A stretch of 64,000 bases of DNA, from NCBI GenBank assembly GCA_021808665.1, contig JAKBBA010000004.1:62001-126000 (forward strand), given 5' to 3'. Position numbers and translations under genes: made by a program. This DNA comes from Actinomycetes bacterium (lineage in GTDB: Bacteria; Actinomycetota; Acidimicrobiia; Acidimicrobiales; Palsa-688). This document shows, piece after piece, positions 45,683-54,631 of the stretch (the first letter of the stretch is position 1; every line of letters starts with the position of its first letter). The notes below the pieces were generated by a model. It had not been told where the DNA came from. It was given only the letters and a program-made list of their open reading frames with translations, and ran no database searches.

Positions 45683-46033
45683 GTGAGCACGCCAGGAAGC
45701 AACGGTGACCAATCCGGATCGCATCGAGAGGAGACCGACTCGGTCGGCGATCACCTCCGCGAACTTCTCGGGATGGTCGTCACGTACGCCAAACAGGAGA
45801 CCGTGGACCCCCTCCGCGGCCTCGTACGCTTCGTGGCATGGGGAGCCGCCGGCGCCTTGCTCCTCGCCGTGGGTGGAGTGCTGGGCGCGTTGACCATACT
45901 CCGCCTCCTTCAAGGCGAGGCAGGGGTGCACCTCGGGGGAGACCTGTCCTGGGTTCCTTACAGCGTTGCTGCGGTCGCCGCCGCGACGGGGGCGTTCGTC
46001 GCAGCGACCCGCATATCGAAAGGTGTCAGATGA
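45683..46033 (+). CDS. Actinobacterial Holin-X family membrane protein
   Basis: A 116-residue protein with an acidic soluble start (DSVGDHLRELLGMVVTYAKQE) and two membrane segments, WGAAGALLLAVGGVLGALTI and WVPYSVAAVAAATGAFVAAT. This matches the putative Actinobacterial Holin-X family, whose chromosomal members are not phage lysis genes and have no known role. GTG 45683 is preferred; first gene of the operon reaching marP. Confidence 0.75.
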   Translation: MSTPGSNGDQSGSHREETDSVGDHLRELLGMVVTYAKQETVDPLRGLVRFVAWGAAGALLLAVGGVLGALTILRLLQGEAGVHLGGDLSWVPYSVAAVAAATGAFVAATRISKGVR

Positions 46034-46281
46034 GCTCAGGCAAAGGGCGCTCCAAGTCTTCGAGAGCCGTCGAAGCTCCGACGAGACGAGTCGATATCAC
46101 CGACATTCAAGCGAAGCTGGAGCAGATCAGGGGTGAAGCGGATACCAAGGTCGACTCGGCCCGCTCGAAGCTGGTGGCGGTTGCGAGCGGGGCAGCGCTG
46201 GCCGCGGTGATCGTGTCATTTTGGCTAGGCAAGCGTCGAGGCACCCGGAAGGCAACCTGGGTTGAGGTCAGACGCCTGTGA
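46030..46281 (+). CDS. Small membrane protein
   Basis: An 83-residue protein whose ATG overlaps the Holin-X stop (ATGA). A helical charged segment (TDIQAKLEQIRGEADTKVDS) precedes one membrane helix (LVAVASGAALAAVIVSFWLG) and a basic tail (KRRGTRKATW). Similar small proteins accompany Holin-X genes in actinobacteria; function unknown. Confidence 0.7.
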   Translation: MSSGKGRSKSSRAVEAPTRRVDITDIQAKLEQIRGEADTKVDSARSKLVAVASGAALAAVIVSFWLGKRRGTRKATWVEVRRL

Positions 46282-46502
46282 GAACTCCCTCTGGTTTAAT
46301 AGAGCGAACCCTCCGGCGGGGGGTACGTCACGGTTGGCGAAGAGGCGTCGCCGGAGGAAGTCCAGCTTGGACTGCCCTAGGAGCGGCAGCAGCTCTCGGA
46401 TGGTTGGCGCTAAGAGCCCTAAGAAGAAGCGAGGACGTCGTGTTCTCCTCGCGTCTGGCTCCGGGAGAGACACTCCAAATCTTCCACGAGCCGCACAGTT
46501 GA
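46278..46502 (+). CDS. Small membrane-associated protein
   Basis: A 74-residue protein starting at GTG 46278, overlapping the previous stop by 4 bases. It has a very basic start (RTLRRGVRHGWRRG), a short hydrophobic helix (WTALGAAAALGWLALRALR) and a conserved-looking tail (VFSSRLAPGETLQIFHEP). No known domain. Coupling suggests it works with the two membrane proteins before it. Confidence 0.65.
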   Translation: MRTPSGLIERTLRRGVRHGWRRGVAGGSPAWTALGAAAALGWLALRALRRSEDVVFSSRLAPGETLQIFHEPHS

Positions 46503-46521
46503 GCCAGTGGGGCCTGACGCA

Positions 46522-46722
46522 GTGAAAGTCCTGCTGCGCAATCCCCGTCGAGCACTTGAGGTTTCGGGGCCGATCACGGTTGCGTCGCTGTTGGCGGACC
46601 TGGAGATGAGCCGTGAAGCTGTCCTCGTGATCGTCGACGGCACCCTCGTAACAGGAGACTCACTCTTAGACGATTCTGCATCCGTGGAGATCCGCCCCGT
46701 CATATCGGGAGGCAGCGAGTGA
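46522..46722 (+). CDS. ttuB: Ubiquitin-like sulfur carrier, MoaD/ThiS/TtuB type
   Basis: A 66-residue beta-grasp protein (VKVLLRNPRRALEVSGP, VLVIVDGTLVTGDSLLDD, VEIRPVISGGSE). The Gly-Gly that is thiocarboxylated in sulfur carriers is followed here by Ser-Glu. Its stop overlaps the start of ttuA, whose family (TtuA) takes sulfur from TtuB to make 2-thioribothymidine at tRNA position 54. GTG 46522 was chosen by family length; GTG 46507 would add five residues. An alternative role as MoaD or CysO is less likely given the neighbour. Confidence 0.78.
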   Translation: MKVLLRNPRRALEVSGPITVASLLADLEMSREAVLVIVDGTLVTGDSLLDDSASVEIRPVISGGSE

Positions 46723-47627
46723 AGTGCCGCGTGTGCCGCCAACTTGCGGTGATCGAGATTCGCCGGCACAACGCCGGCTTCTGCCACGAGTGCTTCGTCA
46801 AGCATTGCCGGGACCAAGTTGCCAGGACCGTCGAGGCTTACTCGATGCTCTCTAGCGACGACAGGGTCCTAGTCGCAGTGTCGGGGGGCAAGGACTCCCT
46901 GGCGTTGTGGGACATCCTACTCGGGCTCGGCTACCAAGCGGACGGCTTGTACATAGGGCTGGGTATCGGCGACTACAGCCCCGAGTCAGCTGGTTACGCC
47001 CGACGCTTCGCAGCTTCCCGCTCGGCGAAGCTGGTCGAGGTCGACCTGCCTAGCGACTTCGGCTTCGACATCCCGACCGGGTCGCGTGCGGCGAAGCGCG
47101 CACCGTGCTCGGCGTGCGGGCTGTCGAAGAGACACCTTTTCAACTCGGAGGCACTAAAAGGTGGCTACCAGGCGATCGCTACAGGGCACAACCTCGACGA
47201 CGAAGCAGCGGTCTTACTCGGAAACGTTCTTCGGTGGGATCTCGCCTACCTGGGACGTCAGCAACCGGTCCTGGCCGAAGGCCTAGGGTTCGTGAGAAAG
47301 ATCAAACCCTTGGTACGCCTAGCCGAGCGTGAGACTGCGGCTTACTGCGTCTTGGAGGGTATCGACTACATAGTCGAGGAGTGTCCCATGTCGGCTGGGA
47401 ACCGTCATCTCGGCTACAAAGAGCTGCTGAACGGGGTCGAGGAGACCTCCCCGGGAACCAAAACGGCTTTCCTTTTCGGCTTCTTGGACAAAGTCGCTCC
47501 TCTCGTCGGCCAGGTAGCCGCCGCCGAACGAGAATCTCTGCACCCCTGTCCGGTGTGTGCCAACCCGACCGTGTCGGACACCTGCGCCTTCTGCAAACTC
47601 GCTGAGCGGGCCTCCTCGAAGCCATGA
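46719..47627 (+). CDS. ttuA: tRNA U54 2-sulfurtransferase, TtuA-type PP-loop ATPase
   Basis: A 302-residue enzyme adenylating and thiolating tRNA. An N-terminal zinc knuckle (CRVCRQLAVIEIRRHNAGFC) and a C-terminal one (CPVCANPTVSDTCAFC) enclose the PP-loop VLVAVSGGKDSLALWDILL. Cysteines CSACG (about 129-133) and EECPMSAG (about 223) correspond to the 4Fe-4S ligands of TtuA; TGHNLDDEAAVLLGNVLRW is also typical. It belongs to the TtcA/TtuA group; the TtuB-like gene directly before it favours TtuA. GTG 46719 overlaps the ttuB stop; its own stop overlaps trmI. Confidence 0.87.
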   Translation: MKCRVCRQLAVIEIRRHNAGFCHECFVKHCRDQVARTVEAYSMLSSDDRVLVAVSGGKDSLALWDILLGLGYQADGLYIGLGIGDYSPESAGYARRFAASRSAKLVEVDLPSDFGFDIPTGSRAAKRAPCSACGLSKRHLFNSEALKGGYQAIATGHNLDDEAAVLLGNVLRWDLAYLGRQQPVLAEGLGFVRKIKPLVRLAERETAAYCVLEGIDYIVEECPMSAGNRHLGYKELLNGVEETSPGTKTAFLFGFLDKVAPLVGQVAAAERESLHPCPVCANPTVSDTCAFCKLAERASSKP

Positions 47628-48427
47628 ACGAGTTCTTCTCGGCCGGTGAAAGAGTGCTGCTCTACGACAACAAGGGTCGACGGTACCTGGTTCGCCTCAG
47701 CGAAGGCGGGGAATTCCACACCCACGCCGGACCGGTACCCCACGACGCCCTGATCGGTTCCCCCGAAGGCAGCGAGGTCCGCTCCACGCGTGGCGGCCGC
47801 TACGTCGCTGTCCGACCGACGCTTTCCGACGTGGTACTCGCAATGCCCCGTGGAGCTCAGGTCATTTACCCGAAGGATCTGGGTCCGATCCTCATGATCG
47901 CCGACATATTCCCCGGAGCCCGAGTGTTCGAGTCCGGTGTCGGCTCGGGGGCGATGTCGATGGCCCTTCTGCGGGCCGGAGCGGATGTCACGGGGTACGA
48001 AATAAGAGAGGACTTTGCCGCCCGAGCAACTTCCAACGTCGGCGATTTTCTTGGCGACGAAGCTCTCGGTCGCTACAAAGTCGACATCCGAGACGCCTAC
48101 GAGGGGATCTCAGAAACAGGCTTCGACCGCATGGTGCTGGACCTCCCCGAGCCGTGGCGGCTGGTGCGGGCCGCCGAGGCGGCGTTGCGCCCCGGGGCCA
48201 TCCTGGTTTCCTACCTTCCGACGATCGGTCAGGTCGCCACCCTTCGCTCGGCCCTCGCTGACAGCGGATTCGGGCTAGCCGAAACGGTCGAGGTACTCCT
48301 TCGCAGTTGGCACGTCGAAGGCCAATCCGTTCGACCCGACCACCGAATGGTGGCCCACACCGGGTTCCTGACCTCGGCGAGGCTGCTAGGTAGCCGCTTC
48401 GGGCCGAAGCTGACGCCGTCGCTATGA
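47624..48427 (+). CDS. trmI: tRNA (adenine-58-N1)-methyltransferase TrmI
   Basis: A 267-residue SAM-dependent methyltransferase making m1A58 in the tRNA T-loop. The N-terminal beta domain (ERVLLYDNKGRRYLVRLSEG) precedes the SAM fold: VIYPKDLGPILMIADIFPGA, FESGVGSGAMSMALLRAGA, YEIREDFAARATSNV and the active stretch MVLDLPEPWRLV. Length is normal for actinobacterial TrmI. ATG 47624 overlaps the ttuA stop. In many actinobacteria this gene precedes the Pup-proteasome locus, as here. Confidence 0.92.
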   Translation: MNEFFSAGERVLLYDNKGRRYLVRLSEGGEFHTHAGPVPHDALIGSPEGSEVRSTRGGRYVAVRPTLSDVVLAMPRGAQVIYPKDLGPILMIADIFPGARVFESGVGSGAMSMALLRAGADVTGYEIREDFAARATSNVGDFLGDEALGRYKVDIRDAYEGISETGFDRMVLDLPEPWRLVRAAEAALRPGAILVSYLPTIGQVATLRSALADSGFGLAETVEVLLRSWHVEGQSVRPDHRMVAHTGFLTSARLLGSRFGPKLTPSL

Positions 48428-49608
48428 AGCCGGGACAGGTGGTGGACCTCGTCATCGTCGGAGTAGCCGCGCTCGCAGCGCTCGGAGGCTACCGGATCGG
48501 CTTCCTCGGCAGGGTCATCTCGTGGGTGGGATTAGCAGGCGGGTTGTACGTCGCTGCAAGACTCCTTCCGACCGTGTTCCGCCATCTACGTAACTCTTCA
48601 TCTTCCACGCTGGTAGTCGTTGCCGTGGCGATGCTCATAGGAGGCGCTGTCGTTGGCCAGGCCGTCGGGCTTATCGTGGGCGGGAAGCTGCATCATGTGC
48701 TACCCATCGGACCGCTGCGAACTGTCGACCGCCTCGTCGGCGCAGCCGTCGGAGCGGCAGGCATCTTGACCGTCGTGTGGCTTTTGCTTCCGACTCTCGC
48801 CGCTACCCAAGGCACAGTGTCCCGGGCCGTCGGCGACTCGACTGTCGCAAGGGCTATGTCGCGCGACCTGCCGGCACCGCCCCCAGCCCTAGACGTGCTG
48901 CGACGGATAGTCGGTGACGGCAACCCCGAGGTTTTCGCCGCGCTGGCGCCGGCGGCCAACGTCGGAGCCCCCCCCGGGTCGGTGCCTTTGAGCCCGTCGC
49001 TCGTCTCTGCGGTGGCAGCCTCCACACTGAAAGTGCAAGGCCAGGCATGCCAGTCGATTTACGAAGGCAGCGGCTTTGTCGTCGGCCCCGGCTTGGTCAT
49101 CACCAACGCCCACGTGGTAGCAGGGGAGAAGCCCGGAGCCACATCCGTGATGACCCCGTCGGGAGCGATTCTGGGCGCGAACGTCATAGCGTACGACCCT
49201 TACAGAGACCTGGCGCTACTGTCGGTGTCAGGTCTGAGCGACACGCCACTACCGATAGGATCGCCCAGGCAGGGCGAGGTGGCAGCAGTGTTCGGACACC
49301 CCAACGGCCAAGACCCCCTCGCTATCGTTCCAGCCCGTGTTGCGGCCATCGAGGAGGCGGTAGGGCCCGACATCTACGGCACACACAACACAAAAAGGAG
49401 CATCTTGGTGTTGGCGTCGAACCTTGCGAGAGGCGACTCAGGCGGGGCCGTCGTCGACACGTCAGGCCAGGTCATAGGTGTCGCTTTCGCCATATCCGCC
49501 CAGCAGGCTGGGACATCCTATGCTCTCAACACCTCGGAGCTAACCGCCTTCCTAGCGGAACCCCGCAGCGCTCACGCCTCGACGGGCGCATGCATAACAG
49601 GCGGGTAA
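48424..49608 (+). CDS. marP: MarP-type membrane serine protease (CvpA + trypsin fold)
   Basis: A 394-residue membrane protein. Four hydrophobic helices (residues 6-125) form a CvpA/colicin-V-like domain; the rest is an extracytoplasmic chymotrypsin-like protease. The triad is His230 (VITNAHVVAG), Asp262 (DPYRDLALLSV) and Ser339 (ARGDSGGAVV), matching positions in M. tuberculosis MarP, where the protease protects against acid and oxidative stress. Cys209 and Cys390 fit the redox-controlling disulfide known there. ATG 48424 overlaps the trmI stop. Confidence 0.9.
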   Translation: MKPGQVVDLVIVGVAALAALGGYRIGFLGRVISWVGLAGGLYVAARLLPTVFRHLRNSSSSTLVVVAVAMLIGGAVVGQAVGLIVGGKLHHVLPIGPLRTVDRLVGAAVGAAGILTVVWLLLPTLAATQGTVSRAVGDSTVARAMSRDLPAPPPALDVLRRIVGDGNPEVFAALAPAANVGAPPGSVPLSPSLVSAVAASTLKVQGQACQSIYEGSGFVVGPGLVITNAHVVAGEKPGATSVMTPSGAILGANVIAYDPYRDLALLSVSGLSDTPLPIGSPRQGEVAAVFGHPNGQDPLAIVPARVAAIEEAVGPDIYGTHNTKRSILVLASNLARGDSGGAVVDTSGQVIGVAFAISAQQAGTSYALNTSELTAFLAEPRSAHASTGACITGG

Positions 49609-49623
49609 CCCCTAGCGTAGTGA

Positions 49624-49857
49624 TCACTCCTCGATGAAAATGCACTCCCCGGGGCATTCCTCGGCGGCCTCGCGGGTCGCGTCTTCCATGCCGTCGGGAA
49701 CCACGGCGAGACCTTCCTGTCCGCCGGGACTGTCGAAGACTTTGTCGCCTTCTTTCACGTACGACAGCCCGTCGTCGAGCAGAGTGAACACGGCGGGAGC
49801 TATCTCCTCGCAGAGCCCATCGCCAGTGCATAGATCCTGGTCGATCCAAACCTTCAT
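49624..49857 (-). CDS. Ferredoxin, 3Fe-4S or modified 4Fe-4S type
   Basis: A 77-residue ferredoxin with the motif [12 protein letters not shown] near the start and [14 protein letters not shown] at the end. The second Cys of the usual CxxCxxC is replaced (Asp or Gly), typical of single 3Fe-4S ferredoxins serving cytochromes P450 in actinobacteria. It lies alone on the minus strand between marP and mpa, the place where several actinobacteria also carry a ferredoxin. Start ATG 49857; no clear ribosome site. Confidence 0.85.
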   Translation of the reverse strand: MKVWIDQDLCTGDGLCEEIAPAVFTLLDDGLSYVKEGDKVFDSPGGQEGLAVVPDGMEDATREAAEECPGECIFIEE

Positions 49858-49897
49858 CGCGGAGTGTTGCCTCGCATTCTCGACGTCCGATAGCTCT

Positions 49898-49917
49898 AAA
49901 GCGCCCTCTGGCGCTTT
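49898..49917. terminator. Hairpin upstream of mpa
   Basis: AAAGCGCC and GGCGCTTT form a perfect 8-pair stem with a CTCT loop, followed on the plus strand by TCCTCCCTCT. It lies about 40 bases upstream of the ferredoxin start on the minus strand and 130 bases upstream of mpa. It may stop transcription entering from marP on the plus strand, or form a leader structure for the ferredoxin. Confidence 0.45.
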
Positions 49918-50047
49918 TCCTCCCTCTACTGTAGCGGCTGGGCAGCCGACACCGCATGGGCGAAACTGTTTTCTCCCCATCGCCCCAAAGCCAACTATGC
50001 CGGCTTCTGTGGAGGTAGGTTCGAAGGTAGACAAAAGCGAGGTGCCA

Positions 50048-51838
50048 ATGAGCGACGTCTTTGACAACGAGGGACTGAGAAGTGACGTGGGTGGGGCTTC
50101 CCAAAGTGGGGGCGATGAGATTCATGAGCTTCGCGACCATGCCAGGGCACTCGAGGACGAGGTATTGGTCCTGCGCCGACGGATGAACGAGTCCCCTACG
50201 AGAGTTCGGACCCTTGAGGAGAAGCTGCTGGAGACCAAAGGGCAACTCCAACAGGCGATCTCGCAGAACGAGCGGCTGACGTTCACCCTACGTGAGGCGC
50301 GCGAGCACATTGCCGCCCTGCGCGAAGAGGTCGACAAACTGACCCAGCCGCCTTCGGCCTACGGAACCCTGCTCGGCCGTAACGACGACGGGACCGTCGA
50401 CGTGTTCTCCGGGGGGCGGAAGATGAGAGTGGCTCTGCACCCCGCTCTTGCTGACGACGAGGCCGGCCTGACCAGGGGAGCGGAGGTAGTTCTCAACGAG
50501 TCCCTAAATGTGGTGCTGGCCCGTTCCGCGGAGAAATCGGGTGAGGTGGTAACCGTCAAGGACCTCCTCGATGGCGCCAGGGCACTGGTAGTGGGAAGAG
50601 CAGACGAGGAGAGAGTCGTCGATATTGCCGAGTCGATGACTGGGACGAAGCTGCGCACGGGGGACACCGTTCTGATGGACTCGAGAACCGGTCTCATACT
50701 TGAGAAGCTTCCGAGGCCCGAGGTGGAAGAACTGGTGCTCGAAGAGGTCCCCGACATCTCCTACGAAGACGTGGGTGGCCTCGACACCCAGATTGAGGCG
50801 ATAACCGACGCAGTCGAGCTTCCCTTCCTGCATAGGGACCTCTTTGTAGCCCACAAACTCCCTGCGCCGAAGGGGATCCTGCTTTACGGGCCGCCAGGAT
50901 GCGGCAAGACGCTGATAGCCAAAGCCGTGGCCAACTCGCTGGCAAAAAAGGTCTCAGAGGCTACTGGGGACCGCAGCGCTCGGAGCTACTTCTTGAACAT
51001 CAAGGGACCGGAGCTGCTGAACAAGTACGTGGGCGAAACGGAACGCCAGATACGGCTGGTATTCCAGCGCGCCAGGGAGAAAAGCGAGGAAGGCGTCCCG
51101 GTGATCGTGTTCTTCGACGAGATGGACTCACTTTTCCGGACGAGAGGCACCGGTATCAGCTCCGACATGGAGTCGACGATCGTTCCTCAACTTTTGGCTG
51201 AGATCGACGGCGTAGAGGCGTTGCGCAACGTGATCGTCATAGGCGCCTCCAACCGGGAGGATCTCATAGACCCGGCGATCCTCAGACCGGGCCGGCTGGA
51301 CGTAAAGATCAAGATCGAACGACCCGACCGTGAAGCAGCGCAGCAGATCTTCGCCAGGTACCTGACCTCTGACCTCCCGCTGGATGCCACCGAGGTAGAG
51401 ACCCTCGGGGGCGGCGATCGTGACAAGGCAGTCCGGGCGATGATCGAAGCAACCACGCTGGAGATGTATCGCGACGACGAGGCCAACCAGTTCCTTGAAG
51501 TCACCTACCAAAACGGTGACAAGGAGATCATGTTCTATAAGGACTTTGCGTCCGGAGCGATGATCGAAAACATCGTTCGCCGAGCGAAGAAGCTGGCGAT
51601 CAAGCGGGTCATAGCGTCGGGCACCCCGGGGATAAGAACCCGGGACCTCCTAGACTCGATCCGCCAAGAGTACAAAGAGTACGAGGACCTGCCCAACACG
51701 ACGAATCCCGACGACTGGGCAAAGATCTCGGGCAAGAAGGGTGAGAGGATCGTCTACATACGAACCATCAGATCCCAAGGCGACGAGACCACGGGAGGCC
51801 GTGCCATAGAGAGGGTTGCCACCGGTCAGTACCTGTGA
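50048..51838 (+). CDS. mpa: Mpa/ARC proteasome-activating AAA ATPase
   Basis: A 596-residue ring ATPase that binds Pup-tagged proteins and feeds them to the 20S core. Residues 23-100 form the coiled coil that grips Pup ([20 protein letters not shown] onward), 103-220 two OB-fold domains, then the AAA module: Walker A GPPGCGKT (281-288), Walker [12 protein letters not shown], and [20 protein letters not shown]. The C-terminus is GQYL, the docking tail known from mycobacterial Mpa. ATG 50048 has GAGGT 5 bases upstream. The frame is open upstream but without family support. Confidence 0.95.
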   Translation: MSDVFDNEGLRSDVGGASQSGGDEIHELRDHARALEDEVLVLRRRMNESPTRVRTLEEKLLETKGQLQQAISQNERLTFTLREAREHIAALREEVDKLTQPPSAYGTLLGRNDDGTVDVFSGGRKMRVALHPALADDEAGLTRGAEVVLNESLNVVLARSAEKSGEVVTVKDLLDGARALVVGRADEERVVDIAESMTGTKLRTGDTVLMDSRTGLILEKLPRPEVEELVLEEVPDISYEDVGGLDTQIEAITDAVELPFLHRDLFVAHKLPAPKGILLYGPPGCGKTLIAKAVANSLAKKVSEATGDRSARSYFLNIKGPELLNKYVGETERQIRLVFQRAREKSEEGVPVIVFFDEMDSLFRTRGTGISSDMESTIVPQLLAEIDGVEALRNVIVIGASNREDLIDPAILRPGRLDVKIKIERPDREAAQQIFARYLTSDLPLDATEVETLGGGDRDKAVRAMIEATTLEMYRDDEANQFLEVTYQNGDKEIMFYKDFASGAMIENIVRRAKKLAIKRVIASGTPGIRTRDLLDSIRQEYKEYEDLPNTTNPDDWAKISGKKGERIVYIRTIRSQGDETTGGRAIERVATGQYL

Positions 51839-51920
51839 TCGAAGGCATGACCGGCCGAGTTCGTGACTCCTAGCGGCTATAGCTGCATCGAAGGGCCGCC
51901 GAGTCGCTAAGGTCACTACC

Positions 51921-53420
51921 GTGGCCATCACCAAGGTCCTCGGAATGGAAACCGAATACGGGATCGTCATTCGTGGCGGCGCCGAGTCGAACCCTGTCGC
52001 GGCGTCCTCCGCGCTCATAAACGCGTACGTGTCGGAACGCAGCCGGCGGGTCGGATGGGACTTCGAGGACGAGACGCCAGGCCGTGACGCGCGAGGGTTC
52101 GCAAGGGAAGCGTCGATGCCGCCCGAGGTGGAGACTCACCTGGTCAACACCGTGCTCACCAACGGTGCCCGCTACTACGTAGATCACGCCCACCCGGAGT
52201 ACTCGACACCCGAGTGCGCCGACGTGTACGACGTCGTCCTCTACGACAGGGCAGGGGAGATGATCTTGGCGGACTCGGTCCGTTTTGCCACTGCTCTCCT
52301 CGGTCCCGGCCAGAGTGTGGTTGTACTCAAGAACAACTCCGACGGCAAGGGCAACTCCTACGGTAACCACGAAAACTACCTTTTGGACCGCTCGGTGCCG
52401 TTCTCACGGGTGATCACCGGAGTGATACCGCATTTCGTCACCCGCCAGATATTCACCGGGTCGGGGAAGATCGGCTGCGAAGTTCCCCAAACCGACGGTC
52501 GTCACATCGACTTCCAACTCACTCAGCGCGCCGATTTCTTCGAGGAGGTCGTCGGGCTGGAGACCACGCTCAAACGGCCGATAATCAACACTCGCGACGA
52601 GCCTCACTCCGACTCGCACAAGTACCGCCGGCTGCACGTCATCGTCGGTGACGCCAACATGTCGGAGGTCGCCTCTTTTCTCAAAGTGGGTTCGACCGCC
52701 GTCATACTGTCGATGGTCGAGGACGACTGGTTTACCCGGGCCGGCAAGGACTTCTCGCTGCGATCGCCGGTCGCAGCGCTTCGGGAGGTTTCCTACGACC
52801 TGTCCCTTAAAGTGCCCCTAGAGCTTCAAGACGGGCGGACCATGACCGCTTTGGAGATGCAGTGGGAGCATCTGGCGCTCGCCAAGAAGTATTCGGAGTC
52901 TTGCGGCTTGGAGTCGGTTGGGGGCGAGACGGTAGGCAGAGACATCCTCAACCGCTGGGAGGACGTCCTGTCCGCCTTGGAGACCGACCCGCTGAGCCTG
53001 TCAGGCCAACTCGACTGGGTGGCGAAGCTTCGCCTGTTCGAAGGATATCGGGATCGTCACGGTCTGTCTTGGAGCGACCCCAAGATGCGAGCCATGGACC
53101 TGCAGTACCACGACGTTGCGCCCGGGCGTTCGTTGTTTGCCCGTCTGGGGATGGAGACGCTCTTTAGCCCTGAGGAGGTTCGTCGGGCTGTAGACGAGCC
53201 GCCTGAAACGACCCGCGCATACTTCAGGGGCAAGTGCCTGCAGCGCTGGGCGCCGGCTATCGCAGCGGCTAACTGGGATTCGATAGTGTTCGACCTGGGC
53301 CGGGAGCCGCTGTGCCGGGTGCCGATGCTCGAACCTCTCCGGGGTACCCGCGCCCATGTCGAAGATCTACTCGCAAGTGTGACAAGCCCGGCCGAACTCA
53401 TCGAAGCGCTGGGATCATAG
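51921..53420 (+). CDS. dop: Dop, Pup deamidase/depupylase
   Basis: A 499-residue glutamine-synthetase-like enzyme that converts Pup C-terminal Gln to Glu and removes Pup from substrates. Start GMETEYGIVIRGG, ATP/Mg sites HPEYSTPECADVYDVVLYDR, KNNSDGKGNSYGNHENYL and [25 protein letters not shown]. The segment around DARGFAREASMPPEVETH corresponds to the Dop-specific loop absent from PafA. GTG 51921. Located between mpa and pup as in other actinobacteria. Confidence 0.94.
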   Translation: MAITKVLGMETEYGIVIRGGAESNPVAASSALINAYVSERSRRVGWDFEDETPGRDARGFAREASMPPEVETHLVNTVLTNGARYYVDHAHPEYSTPECADVYDVVLYDRAGEMILADSVRFATALLGPGQSVVVLKNNSDGKGNSYGNHENYLLDRSVPFSRVITGVIPHFVTRQIFTGSGKIGCEVPQTDGRHIDFQLTQRADFFEEVVGLETTLKRPIINTRDEPHSDSHKYRRLHVIVGDANMSEVASFLKVGSTAVILSMVEDDWFTRAGKDFSLRSPVAALREVSYDLSLKVPLELQDGRTMTALEMQWEHLALAKKYSESCGLESVGGETVGRDILNRWEDVLSALETDPLSLSGQLDWVAKLRLFEGYRDRHGLSWSDPKMRAMDLQYHDVAPGRSLFARLGMETLFSPEEVRRAVDEPPETTRAYFRGKCLQRWAPAIAAANWDSIVFDLGREPLCRVPMLEPLRGTRAHVEDLLASVTSPAELIEALGS

Positions 53421-53526
53421 GAAACGATCGCCGTAGAAGTCGATGAATGGGCTCGTAGGCTGTTAGAGCCCCTACATTAAGTGGCCGCTACAAGAAAAGG
53501 CCCCGAACAAGAAGAGGCTGTGTGCA

Positions 53527-53727
53527 ATGGCAGAACGAGAACAGATCAAGAGGTCGACAACCTCCCGAAGCGACGACACCGCCGTCGAGGAGGTCCCTTC
53601 GACCAAGACCAAGAAAGGCGACGAGCTAAAAGCCGAGCTCGACGACCTTCTCGACGAGATCGACGAGGTGCTAGAGGAGAACGCCGAGGAGTTCGTGAGG
53701 AGCTACGTCCAAAAAGGAGGCCAGTGA
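53527..53727 (+). CDS. pup: Prokaryotic ubiquitin-like protein Pup
   Basis: A 66-residue disordered tag protein ending in Gly-Gly-Gln, so it needs deamidation by Dop before PafA can attach it to lysines. The Mpa-binding helix is in GDELKAELDDLLDEIDEVLE, followed by NAEEFVRSYVQKGGQ. Rich in acidic residues and Lys, no hydrophobic core, as expected. ATG 53527, 106 bases after dop and 46 before prcB. Confidence 0.96.
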   Translation: MAEREQIKRSTTSRSDDTAVEEVPSTKTKKGDELKAELDDLLDEIDEVLEENAEEFVRSYVQKGGQ

Positions 53728-53773
53728 CAACTCCGACTCCTGCGAAGGTGATGCCTGTCGTGGTGGCACGAAC

Positions 53774-54631
53774 GTGACCCTGCCAATGTTCGAGCCTGCG
53801 GGCTCCCCCGGCCCGAACTTTACTGAGCTTCTGCGCCGCCTTGAGCTCGACCCTTTCTCCGGGCCGCTGTACGCCGGAGGTCCGCACCCCGGGTCGGCTT
53901 CGACGCCCCTACCTTTCGATGTACGTCACGCCACTACGATCGTCGCATTGCGCTTTGCCGACGGGGTGGTAATGGCGGGCGACCGTCGGGCGACCGCGGG
54001 ATCGTCGATAGCGCACCGTGCCATGGACAAGGTGCACCCCGCTGACCGCTACAGCGGTGTTGCGATCGCCGGGGCGGCCGGACCGGCTATGGAGATGGTC
54101 AAGCTGTTCCAGCTTCAACTCGAGCACTACGAGAAGGTCGAGGGATCCACGCTAAGCCTCGACGGTAAAGCCAACCAGCTTGCGCAGATGGTGCGATCGC
54201 ATCTAGGCATGGCCCTCCAAGGTTTCGTCGTGGTACCGCTGTTCGCTGGATACGACCTGCGACGCGGAGCCGGGAGGATCTACTCCTACGATCCGACCGG
54301 TGGGCGCTACGAGGAGACCGACTTTCATGCAGACGGATCAGGCGGCAGGGACGCCAAGACGACCATCAAACTCGGATGGAACGAAGGCATTTCGCGTTCC
54401 CGCGCCGTTGAGCTGGCGGTTTCGGCCCTGTGGAATGCCGCCGACGAAGACTCCGCCACCGGCGGGCCCGACGCCGTCCGAGGTATCTACCCGAGCGTAG
54501 CCACGATAACCGCGGAGGGCTTCGTATACCTCGACCCCGCCGAGGTGGCAGAGCGCTTCGCTGCCGTCGTAACGCTAAGCGCGCGGTCGGCACCGACGCC
54601 CATCAGCCAACCGGAGGAGCCGCTTCGATGA
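53774..54631 (+). CDS. prcB: Proteasome beta subunit
   Basis: A 285-residue catalytic subunit. A 53-residue propeptide ends in FDVRHA, and the mature chain starts TTIVALRFADGVVMAGDRRA, with Thr54 as nucleophile and Lys/Asp residues of the active site in DRRATAGS and later AMDKVHPADRYSGVAIAGAAG. In most actinobacteria the residue before the nucleophile is Gly; here it is Ala. GTG 53774. Stop overlaps prcA ATG. Confidence 0.93.
   Translation: MTLPMFEPAGSPGPNFTELLRRLELDPFSGPLYAGGPHPGSASTPLPFDVRHATTIVALRFADGVVMAGDRRATAGSSIAHRAMDKVHPADRYSGVAIAGAAGPAMEMVKLFQLQLEHYEKVEGSTLSLDGKANQLAQMVRSHLGMALQGFVVVPLFAGYDLRRGAGRIYSYDPTGGRYEETDFHADGSGGRDAKTTIKLGWNEGISRSRAVELAVSALWNAADEDSATGGPDAVRGIYPSVATITAEGFVYLDPAEVAERFAAVVTLSARSAPTPISQPEEPLR

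Noticed and set aside
45683..46033. Phage lysis holin
   Set aside because: The Holin-X family is widespread on actinobacterial chromosomes and no phage genes lie near it.
46522..46722. Reading the small beta-grasp protein as MoaD or as CysO
   Set aside because: No moaE, cysM or mec gene is nearby, while a TtuA-type enzyme is translationally coupled; TtuB-like is the better call.
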